The position numbers and the translations under genes are program-made. The notes under the pieces were generated by a model, which saw only the letters and a list, made by a program, of their open reading frames with translations, did not search any database and had not been told where the DNA came from. A stretch of 64,000 bases of DNA from Caldifarciminota bacterium (GTDB lineage: Bacteria; Hydrothermota; UBA3073; JACQXS01; JAGMCI01), in the NCBI GenBank assembly GCA_023129325.1, contig JAGMCI010000017.1, forward strand, positions 77,252 through 141,251. Direction: 5' to 3'. Position 1 is the first letter of the stretch; the number at the start of each line of letters is the position of its first letter. Shown here piece after piece: positions 50,232 through 56,740 of the stretch.

Positions 50232-50476
50232 AAAATTGTGTATGTTTTCGAAGAAGGCTTCAAAACTTCACATCATAGAATTATTGTAGCAGGGTATAAA
50301 AAATCTTCACAGGCATAACATGGATAGATTTTTAAGTGCATTGAATGGGTTTTTTGGAGCTTTATAGAGATGCCATAAAGTATAAGCCACAGATTTACAC
50401 AGATATTCTTGGATGAACATAGAGAAAAAAGGTAAGTTTTTGGTTAGTTTTTGCAACTAATACAGCGTTAAAATCC
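50232..50476. other. Non-coding spacer
   Basis: After the TPR gene I see only a CCACAGATTTACACAGATA half-element (50386-50404) and AT-rich sequence. No convincing promoter, RNA or gene is recognised. Confidence 0.5.
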
Positions 50477-50485
50477 GTGTTTGAG

Positions 50486-51664
50486 ATGAAAAGGAATATT
50501 GTAGTTATCACCTCTACCCTCTTTATAGCTGTAGTTTCGTGGTATACCTGGTGGCTACTCTTGCCAATCTATCTGCGTGAATTAGGAGCTACTGATATGC
50601 AGGTGGGTATCTCTTACACCATACTTAACTTAGCTTTTGCTATTGGCTCCGTGGTGGGTGGCTTTATGGGTGATAGATTTGGGCGGAAGCCCATAATAGT
50701 CCTCCCCACATTTGCGTTTGTCATCTTTTATCTTTTAGCAAGCCAAACACAAAATTGGCAATTTCTTGTTGGCTTTCTCTTTGTAATATGGTTTGGCACA
50801 GGACTCCAGGACCCATGTTTTACATCAATAATTGCCGAATCTATAAATGAGAGGAGGAGGGGGACAGCATTTGGAATTATGCAAATGGCATTCTCGGCTG
50901 GATTGGTAATTGGACCCTTTTTAGGCTCATTTTTAGTAAAAAGGTTCAATATGGCATTCCTCATTTTGATAACTGCCATTGTATCACTTGTCTGTGCAGT
51001 GATTAGAGCCTATGGATTAAAAGAGACAAAGCGTAGAAACAGCCCAGAACTTGTTATTCACACTGACAGGGAAGGTCTGTCAAGAGTGTTGCTCAACAAG
51101 AATTTAGTCTGGATGCTTATTGGGGGTATCTTCCTGTGGATAGTATTATGTATTACAGTCTGGGGTCCCTTTATTGCTTTGCATGCCAAAGACTTTGTCG
51201 GGCTTTCGAAGTCTGAAATCAATTTACTATTCTCAATTGGTAGTATTTCGGCTGCAATTTTTAGCATCCTTACAGGAAAGATTATTGATAAGATTGGCGG
51301 CAAGCCTATCTTCATAATCAGCGTAATCCTGCACCCACTTGCTTTCATCCCTTGGCTCTTTACAGGCAACTTAGTAAATGGGATACCATATTTTATATTT
51401 GCATACTTATTTTATCAAGGTGTATACATTGCTTACAAAGTTATAATCTCAGATTTAACCTCACCTGCGAACAGGGCAAGGGTCTTTGGGGTCTTTGGAG
51501 CTATTACCGGGATGATTGGTGCATTTGCACCAACTTTCGGGATGCTAACAAAGATAAGATTTGGTCCTGAAGCCCCATTTTTGATGGCACTTGCAATAGG
51601 ATTGGTTAGTGCAGTATGCTTATTATTTGTCTCTTATAAAACCAATCATCCCAACACTACTTAA
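50486..51664 (+). CDS. Major facilitator superfamily transporter
   Basis: A protein of about 392 residues with 12 membrane helices. The loop 2-3 MFS signature GGFMGDRFGRKPIIV is clear, and a related GKIIDKIGGKPIF follows in the second half. The ATG at 50486 (MKRNIVVITS) is a more natural start than the upstream GTG at 50477 used in the ORF track. The substrate is unknown; drug or metabolite efflux is typical for this type. It stands alone. Confidence 0.82.
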   Translation: MKRNIVVITSTLFIAVVSWYTWWLLLPIYLRELGATDMQVGISYTILNLAFAIGSVVGGFMGDRFGRKPIIVLPTFAFVIFYLLASQTQNWQFLVGFLFVIWFGTGLQDPCFTSIIAESINERRRGTAFGIMQMAFSAGLVIGPFLGSFLVKRFNMAFLILITAIVSLVCAVIRAYGLKETKRRNSPELVIHTDREGLSRVLLNKNLVWMLIGGIFLWIVLCITVWGPFIALHAKDFVGLSKSEINLLFSIGSISAAIFSILTGKIIDKIGGKPIFIISVILHPLAFIPWLFTGNLVNGIPYFIFAYLFYQGVYIAYKVIISDLTSPANRARVFGVFGAITGMIGAFAPTFGMLTKIRFGPEAPFLMALAIGLVSAVCLLFVSYKTNHPNTT

Positions 51665-51764
51665 AAACATGTTCTAGGATTGTGTCATACCAGAGATAAA
51701 AAGATTCATCATCACATACAATGGTTGGTCCGTCTTTCAATTTTTCCACTAAACCTTGGCTCAT
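51657..51764 (-). pseudogene. Possible remnant of a methyltransferase gene start
   Basis: On the minus strand a GGTGAAGG-type ribosome site precedes an ATG and 35 codons reading MSQGLVEKLKDGPTIVCDD. This resembles the opening of homocysteine S-methyltransferase-like or corrinoid methyltransferase proteins (...EKLK.GP.I..DG), but it then degenerates and stops at the end of the MFS gene. It may be a gene fragment or chance. Confidence 0.25.
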
Positions 51765-51802
51765 ATATCCTTCACCAATATTTTTCAATTGTCAATTAAA
51801 GG

Positions 51803-51831
51803 TTGACTTTTAAGAATAAACAGGGTATTGT
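51803..51831 (+). promoter_or_regulatory. Promoter of flavin reductase gene, near-leaderless
   Basis: TTGACT (51803-51808) and TATTGT (51826-51831) are 17 bp apart. With the ATG at 51843 the leader would be about four bases. Confidence 0.5.
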
Positions 51832-51842
51832 TTTGTCGAGAA

Positions 51843-52343
51843 ATGAAAAAGGTTAGAGTTAAATATTTGGAGTTTATGTGGCCCCTGAGGCACTTTTTGA
51901 TAACTTGCGGCGATAAAGCGCAGCCCAACATTATAGCAGTTAGCTTTTGTATGCCTTTATCCAAGAAAGACCCCTTTGTCGCCTGTGCCATAGGAAAGAA
52001 GATGTATTCCTATGAGCTGATTGAGAAGACCAAAGAATTTATCATAAATGTGCCGCCAGCAAGTCTCAAGCCAAAAGTATATTATTGCGGCTACCATTCA
52101 GGCCGAGAAGTAGATAAATTTAGAGAAACAGGATTAACTCCTAAACCGGGACATAAAGTAAGTGCTCCTTTTATTGAGGAATGTGTGGCTCATATGGAAT
52201 GCAAAGTAAAGCAAGAGATAGATGTGGGCGAAAAGACACTGTTTATAGCCGAAATAATAGACGCCTATGCAGATGAAGATATTGCTGAGAATAAAAGGGA
52301 ACTTAAATATTCACTTGGTAAATTTCCACGAAAGAATGCGTAA
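51843..52343 (+). CDS. Flavin reductase-like FMN-binding protein
   Basis: A protein of 166 residues in the flavin_reduct split-barrel fold. FLITCGDKAQPNIIAVSFCMPLSKKDPFVACAIGKKMYSYELIEKTKEFIINVPP matches the FMN-binding core, and GREVDKFRETGLTP is a family hallmark. Such proteins bind FMN and transfer electrons from NAD(P)H; the acceptor here is not known. ATG 51843 is chosen over the ORF-track start at 51828 because a -10 box ends at 51831. It overlaps the next gene by eight bases. Confidence 0.82.
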   Translation: MKKVRVKYLEFMWPLRHFLITCGDKAQPNIIAVSFCMPLSKKDPFVACAIGKKMYSYELIEKTKEFIINVPPASLKPKVYYCGYHSGREVDKFRETGLTPKPGHKVSAPFIEECVAHMECKVKQEIDVGEKTLFIAEIIDAYADEDIAENKRELKYSLGKFPRKNA

Positions 52344-53165
52344 AAAACTCTCAGATAAGGACATTGCTTTAAGGTGGGATGCTGGCGCAAAGGTATGGGC
52401 ACGAACTGTGAGGGCTGGTGGTGATATTTACAGGGAAGAGGTTAATAATCCAGCTTTCTTTAAATTTTTGGGTCCCATAAAAGGCAAGAAAGTATTAGAT
52501 TTAGGTTGTGGTGAAGGTTATAATACAAAGATATTAGCTAAAAAGGGAGCTAAAATTACAGGGATTGATTTTTCCAAAGAGCTTATTAAACTTACTATAG
52601 ACAAAGAGGAAAAAGAAAAACTTGGCATAAAATATTATTGTCAGAATGCAGCTGACTTATCTATATTTAAAGATAACTCATTTGATGTAGTTGTCTCATT
52701 TATGGCACTAATGGATACGAGTGATTTACAATCTGCATTTAAAGAAGTGAGGCGTGTCTTAAAGCCAGAGGGTAGATTTGTATTCTCTATACTTCACCCT
52801 TGTTTTAATAGGTGGAAGTTAGATTTAGGTTGGGAAAAGGATAAAGATGGCAATCCACTTTATTATAAGATTGATAACTATTTTGATGAAGGGCAGAAAG
52901 AGATTATCTTCACTCTGGTATGGGACGAGTAACTTTGCCCAAAAAGATGTTAACTTTTCATTACACTTTAACAAGTTATTTTAACTCTATCAAACAATCT
53001 GGGATGGATATTTCAAGATTAGAAGAGGTAAAACCCACGGAATCTGCCATTAAAAAGTATCCAAGGTTTAAGAGGATGTTAAGAATACCTATTTTCGTGA
53101 TAATAGAGACAAGGAAGTATGAGCCACAGATTTCGCAGATTAATACAGATATTGAAGATAAGTGA
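52336..53165 (+). pseudogene. Methyltransferase interrupted by a frameshift
   Basis: Two ORFs together look like one class I methyltransferase. The first part (start MRKKLSDKDIALRWD, ATG 52336 overlapping the previous stop) has motif I VLDLGCGEGYNTKILAKKG, ITGIDFSKELI and FSILHPCFNRW, then ends at FTLVWDE. The second ORF (from about 52920) continues KKMLTFHYTLTSYFNSIKQSGMDI, the expected C-terminal part of this family. A one-base change near 52915-52935 would join them. It may be a real pseudogene, programmed event or sequencing error. The last residues (EPQISQINTDIEDK) are encoded by a CACAGATT repeat. Confidence 0.7.
53120..53162. repeat. CACAGATT half-element at a gene end
   Basis: AGCCACAGATTTCGCAGATT, AATACAGATATTG. 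It encodes the tail of the second methyltransferase ORF. Confidence 0.7.
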
Positions 53166-53298
53166 AAAACTTTAAAGCATCGATGTGCCCCGATTATTAA
53201 GAAACCTCCCACCCTTTTTTCATAATATTTCATTTTAACTAAATCCTTATTTCACAATAACTTAAATAAATTAAAGTAAATTTTTTTGATTTTTTTAC

Positions 53299-53326
53299 TT
53301 GACAAAGTCCAAGAAAAACATATAAT
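53299..53326 (+). promoter_or_regulatory. Promoter of the dcw cluster
   Basis: TTGACA (53299-53304) and TATAAT (53321-53326) are 16 bp apart. Transcription should start near 53333, at the edge of the MraZ-type boxes. Confidence 0.8.
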
Positions 53327-53333
53327 AAAATTG

Positions 53334-53358
53334 TGGTGAAATGTGGTGGAAGATGGTG
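53334..53358 (+). promoter_or_regulatory. MraZ operator: three TGGTG boxes
   Basis: TGGTG occurs at 53334, 53344 and 53354, each exactly 10 bp apart (TGGTG-N5-TGGTG-N5-TGGTG). MraZ is known to bind direct TGGGN-type repeats with five-base spacers at its own promoter. The position over the transcription start implies autorepression of the cluster. Confidence 0.8.
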
Positions 53359-53417
53359 GAGATAATTTACCTGTTGTTAGGCTTTACTGTAAATAGCGAA
53401 TTATAAATTAAGGAGAG

Positions 53418-53852
53418 ATGTATAACGGTAAATACAAGTATTCTTTAGAGGAAAAAGGGCGTATATTCATTCCTGTCAAATTCAGGCGTGGTTTAATGCC
53501 AGATGATGAGGATACATTTGTAGTAACAAAGGGTTATGATGGTTGTTTGGCTTTATATCCATTAAACGAATGGCGAAAAGTGGGGGAGAAGTTAAAGAAA
53601 TATCCAACCAATGATTCTAAGTCCAGGAAGACAGCAAGATGGTTTTCTGCGAATGCAGAAGTTGTTAAGCTTGATTCTCAAGGACGAATTAAGGTTCCTC
53701 AGCATTTAGTAGATTTTGCTAAACTTGTTAAAGAGGTAGTAATTATAGGAGTTTTTAACAGAATAGAATTATGGGAGCCCAAAGCTTATGAAAAGGAGGA
53801 AAAGGAATCCGACCCTACGAAATTAGGGGGTATTGAAGGACTAAATCTATGA
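53418..53852 (+). CDS. mraZ: Transcriptional regulator of the dcw cluster
   Basis: A 144-aa protein with two AbrB-like MraZ half-domains: YKYSLEEKGRIFIPVKFRRGL at the N-terminus and KLDSQGRIKVPQHLVDFAKL at about 87-106, each with the DxKGR-type motif. MraZ binds direct repeats upstream of its own gene and controls the division and cell-wall genes. The Shine-Dalgarno AAGGAG is only two bases from the ATG, which is unusually close, but the N-terminus fits the family only with this start. Confidence 0.92.
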   Translation: MYNGKYKYSLEEKGRIFIPVKFRRGLMPDDEDTFVVTKGYDGCLALYPLNEWRKVGEKLKKYPTNDSKSRKTARWFSANAEVVKLDSQGRIKVPQHLVDFAKLVKEVVIIGVFNRIELWEPKAYEKEEKESDPTKLGGIEGLNL

Positions 53853-53891
53853 AGCAGGAAGTATGAAGTAAGAAGTGGGGAGTGGAAAATT

Positions 53892-54743
53892 ATGGGGCAT
53901 AAGCCTGTGTTGGTGCAAGAGGTTCTTTCTTTTCTTAATTTTAAAGAAGGTGGTATTTATGTGGATTGCACTTTAGGTGTTGGTGGTCATACGAGGGAGA
54001 TACTTAAAAAGTGTGAAATAAAAAATGTAAAGTGTAAAATTTATGGGATAGATAGGGATGAGAAATCCTTGAAGGTTGCGAAAGAGAACCTAAAAGATTT
54101 TGGAGATAGAGTTAAGTTTATTCATACAAATTTTAGAGATTTAAAGAATGTTATTAAAGAAAAGGTTGATGGAGTATTATTTGACCTTGGGATTTCGAGT
54201 GCTCAACTTGACGAGCCTGAGCGTGGGTTTAGCTATCGGTTTAATGGACCTTTAGATATGCGTATGAATCGTCAAGGTAATGTCCCTTGTTTCAAATTAC
54301 TTGAAAAATTAGGAGTAGAGGATATTGAATTTATTTTAAAGAATTATGGTGAGGAGAGATTTTCAAAGAAAATTGCAAGACAAATAGTAAAAGTTAAGCC
54401 CCAAACCACGCAAGAACTCAAAGATATTGTAACCCGTATTATTTCAAGACGGTACCATTTAAAATCTTTAGCTCGTGTATTTCAAGCTTTAAGGATATTT
54501 GTGAACGATGAACTTTCCAATCTCAAGGATGGCTTAAAAGAAGCATGTTCTCTTCTTAAACCTCGGGGCAGAACTTGTGTCATTTCTTACCACTCTCTTG
54601 AAGATAGAATTGTAAAACAATATTTTAAAAAAGATGACTCTTTGTCTATAATTACAAAGAAACCTATCCGTCCTTCTGAGGAGGAAATCTCAAAAAATCC
54701 AAGGTCCCGAAGTGCGAAACTTAGATGTGCCGAGAAACGATGA
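53892..54743 (+). CDS. rsmH: 16S rRNA (cytosine-1402-N4)-methyltransferase
   Basis: A 283-aa enzyme (formerly MraW) methylating C1402 of 16S rRNA. GHKPVLVQEVLSFL, YVDCTLGVGGHTREIL (SAM site), VLFDLGISSAQLDEPERGFSY, ARVFQALRIFVNDEL and TCVISYHSLEDRIVKQYF are diagnostic. Residues 40-50 (KCEIKNVKCKI) are encoded by an AAAAATGTAAAGTGTAAAAT repeat that seems inserted before the YGIDRD strand. It sits in the normal place after mraZ. Confidence 0.93.
   Translation: MGHKPVLVQEVLSFLNFKEGGIYVDCTLGVGGHTREILKKCEIKNVKCKIYGIDRDEKSLKVAKENLKDFGDRVKFIHTNFRDLKNVIKEKVDGVLFDLGISSAQLDEPERGFSYRFNGPLDMRMNRQGNVPCFKLLEKLGVEDIEFILKNYGEERFSKKIARQIVKVKPQTTQELKDIVTRIISRRYHLKSLARVFQALRIFVNDELSNLKDGLKEACSLLKPRGRTCVISYHSLEDRIVKQYFKKDDSLSIITKKPIRPSEEEISKNPRSRSAKLRCAEKR
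54011..54041. repeat. AAAATGTAAAGTGTAAAAT element inside rsmH
   Basis: Belongs to the AATTGTAAATTGCAAAATG family also seen at 20870, 21255, 58541 and 59836. In frame. Confidence 0.65.
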
Positions 54744-54744
54744 A

Positions 54745-54775
54745 GTGGTTCACCACGACCTTCACCACGGAGTGG
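54745..54775. repeat. 31-bp GTGGTTCACCACGACC...GGAGTGG element, copy 2
   Basis: Identical to the copies in the HAD gene and murE. Here it lies just after the rsmH stop, in the spacer before the ftsL-like ORF. Confidence 0.92.
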
Positions 54776-54810
54776 GAGCTGATAAGCCGCTGAAGGCAAG
54801 CGGAAAGTAA

Positions 54811-55065
54811 ATGTTGAATTACAATTTTAAAATAAAACAGGTTAGTTTATTTATTTTCTTAATTTTTTGTCTCGCTTTTCTTTATTTATTTGCATACTCA
54901 GAAGCCATAAAGTTTACCTTTCGGCTCCACAACGAAACTAAGAGGCTTAAGCAGCTTAGTAATAAAGTAGAGGAACTACGAATTAAAGAAGTTTCTTTAG
55001 CTTCAGCTACTCGTATTTACAAAATAATGGGAAGTAGGAAGTGGGAAGTGGGAAGTAAGAAGTAA
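54811..55065 (+). CDS. FtsL-like short membrane protein
   Basis: An 84-aa ORF at the usual ftsL position between rsmH and ftsI. One membrane helix (VSLFIFLIFCLAFLYLFAYSEAI, about 10-32) is followed by a short coiled coil (RLHNETKRLKQLSNKVEELRIKEVSLAS). FtsL has no conserved motifs, so identity rests on place and topology. The last dozen residues (MGSRKWEVGSKK) are encoded by a GGAAGT repeat, implying the natural C-terminus was replaced. It is short for FtsL. Confidence 0.6.
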   Translation: MLNYNFKIKQVSLFIFLIFCLAFLYLFAYSEAIKFTFRLHNETKRLKQLSNKVEELRIKEVSLASATRIYKIMGSRKWEVGSKK

Positions 55066-55094
55066 GAAGTGGGAAGTGAGAAGTAGGAAGTATA
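55024..55094. repeat. GGAAGTGGGAAGT array
   Basis: Irregular tandem copies of GGAAGTGGGAAGT/AGAAGTAAGAAGT. It codes for the end of the ftsL-like gene and fills the gap to ftsI. Related stretches occur at 53859-53889, 56775-56830 and 57233-57262. Confidence 0.85.
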
Positions 55095-55108
55095 AATTAT
55101 AGTAAGAA

Positions 55109-56740
55109 TTGATAATGAATAAACAAGTATCTTTAGGGAGAGTTGGATTGGTTCTTGCTTTATCTATAGGTTTTGAAATCTTTATTCTCACAAGGCTTGT
55201 TTCGCTTCAACTTTTTCAATATTCAAAGTTCCAGACAAGGGTTAGCCAACAATCCAAAACAAGAGTCAAAGTAACACCTGTCAGAGGAAGAATTTATGAC
55301 CGCTTTATGAGAATTTTAGCAACTTCCCTGCCCGACCCGTCATCCGCCTCAGGCGGAGACGGGCAGGCTGGAATTAAATCAAAGAGAGTATATCCACTTA
55401 ATGATTTAGCTGGTAATCTTCTTGGATTTGTTGGAAGAGATGGTTCAGGATTAGAAGGCATTGAGTATGAATTTGATTATCTTCTAAGTGGAAATTCTGG
55501 CTGGACAGATTTAGGCAAAACACCCAGTGGCAAACTTTATCCTTATCCTGGTTATTCCCGAGTTTCAGCTCAATCTGCTCAAGACATTGTTTTAACTATA
55601 GATGCTGATATTCAAGCGATAGCTGAGGAGTCTTTAAAGAAGAGGGTTAATTCAATGCGTGCCAGCTCCGGGAGCGTAGTTATCCTCAATCCTGGGACTG
55701 GTGAAATATTAGCTATGGTAACCATTCCTTGTATAAATCCCGGGAATTGGGCACAATCTAAACGAACCCTGAATGGTTTACCTACTATTCTATGTAAAAA
55801 CAGAGCTTTGCAAGTCCAATTTGAGCCTGGTTCCACATTTAAAATCATTCCTATATCTGCTATTGTGGAGAATGAGCTTGTTGTCTTTTCTGACACAGTT
55901 GAAGATGGGACAGGAGAAGTAACGATTGAAGGTAAAACTATTCATGACTTACATCCACATGGGCCACTCACATTTACCGAAGCTGTCTGGAAGTCAAGTA
56001 ATGTTGCTTTTGTTTATTTAGCAAATTTAATTGGCAGGAAAAGATTTTATGAAGCAGCAAGAGCATTTGGCTTTGGAGTATCAACTGGCATAACACTTCC
56101 TGGTGAGGCAAGGGGCTCTTTATCATCTCCGGACAATTGGTCAGACCTTGAATTTGCCAATCTTGCATTTGGACAAGGAATGAGTTGTAATTTACTTCAA
56201 CTTGCTCTTGCTTATAGTGTGATTGCAAATGGTGGAATTCTTTTAGAGCCTATAATAATTAAGGAAATACTTAGCAATAAAGGAAAAGTGATTTATACAG
56301 CAAAGCCTATAAAGGTGAGAAAAGTTTTAAGCGAGGACAAGGCAAAAAAGATAAAAGAACTTCTTTGTGGAGTGATTAATGAGGGGACTGGAATACTTGC
56401 CAAAATTCCAGGTCTTGACATAGCTGGCAAGACCGGAACCAGTCAGAAATATATACCTGCTCGCCGAACGAGTTCCCTGTCTGCCCCGCTCCGACAAGCG
56501 AAGCGGGACGGAGCCGACAAGGCAGGGGGGTATGGAGATATTTATACAGTGACTTTTGTAGGGTTTTTTTCTATTGGTCCATCAACCAATGAACAGATTT
56601 TGATTGCATGCCTTATTGATGAGCCTAAAGTTTTACATCTTGGGGGACAGGTATGTGGCCCAATGTTTAAGGAAATTGCTCAAAAGACCATTCGTTTAAA
56701 TCCCTATAGGACACAGATGGACACAGAAATTAAGGGATGA
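55109..56740 (+). CDS. ftsI: Septal peptidoglycan transpeptidase (PBP3/FtsI type)
   Basis: A 543-aa class B penicillin-binding protein with one N-terminal membrane helix (about 10-32). The pedestal begins VRGRIYDRFMRILATS. Transpeptidase motifs: STFK in FEPGSTFKII, SSN in WKSSNVAFV, and KTG in IAGKTGTSQKY. The usual head segment between LATS and KRVYP (about 80-90 residues in typical FtsI) is missing; a palindromic repeat coding PSSASGGDGQAG sits there. A second GC repeat (residues 456-473, SSLSAPLRQAKRDGADK) follows the KTG motif. It overlaps murE by four bases. Confidence 0.9.
   Translation: MIMNKQVSLGRVGLVLALSIGFEIFILTRLVSLQLFQYSKFQTRVSQQSKTRVKVTPVRGRIYDRFMRILATSLPDPSSASGGDGQAGIKSKRVYPLNDLAGNLLGFVGRDGSGLEGIEYEFDYLLSGNSGWTDLGKTPSGKLYPYPGYSRVSAQSAQDIVLTIDADIQAIAEESLKKRVNSMRASSGSVVILNPGTGEILAMVTIPCINPGNWAQSKRTLNGLPTILCKNRALQVQFEPGSTFKIIPISAIVENELVVFSDTVEDGTGEVTIEGKTIHDLHPHGPLTFTEAVWKSSNVAFVYLANLIGRKRFYEAARAFGFGVSTGITLPGEARGSLSSPDNWSDLEFANLAFGQGMSCNLLQLALAYSVIANGGILLEPIIIKEILSNKGKVIYTAKPIKVRKVLSEDKAKKIKELLCGVINEGTGILAKIPGLDIAGKTGTSQKYIPARRTSSLSAPLRQAKRDGADKAGGYGDIYTVTFVGFFSIGPSTNEQILIACLIDEPKVLHLGGQVCGPMFKEIAQKTIRLNPYRTQMDTEIKG
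55328..55367. repeat. CCCGTCATCCGCC...GGCGGAGACGGG palindrome in ftsI
   Basis: CTGCCCGACCCGTCATCCGC, then CTCAGGCGGAGACGGGCAGG. It is in frame, at the point where the pedestal head domain would normally be. Confidence 0.9.
56474..56527. repeat. Nested GC palindrome in ftsI near the KTG motif
   Basis: CCCTGTCTGCCCCGCTCCGA, CAAGCGAAGCGGGACGGAGC, CGACAAGGCAGGG: outer arms CCTGTCTGCC/CGACAAGGCAGG and inner arms CCCGCT/AGCGGG. In frame. Confidence 0.88.

Noticed and set aside
50321-50368. Tiny ORF MDRFLSALNGFFGAL in the spacer after the TPR gene
   Set aside because: Amphipathic and toxin-like at first glance, but only 15 codons, no ribosome site and no partner; too little to support.
52920-53165. 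Separate 81-aa gene
   Set aside because: Its sequence continues the upstream methyltransferase domain, so it is better explained as the second part of a frameshifted gene.
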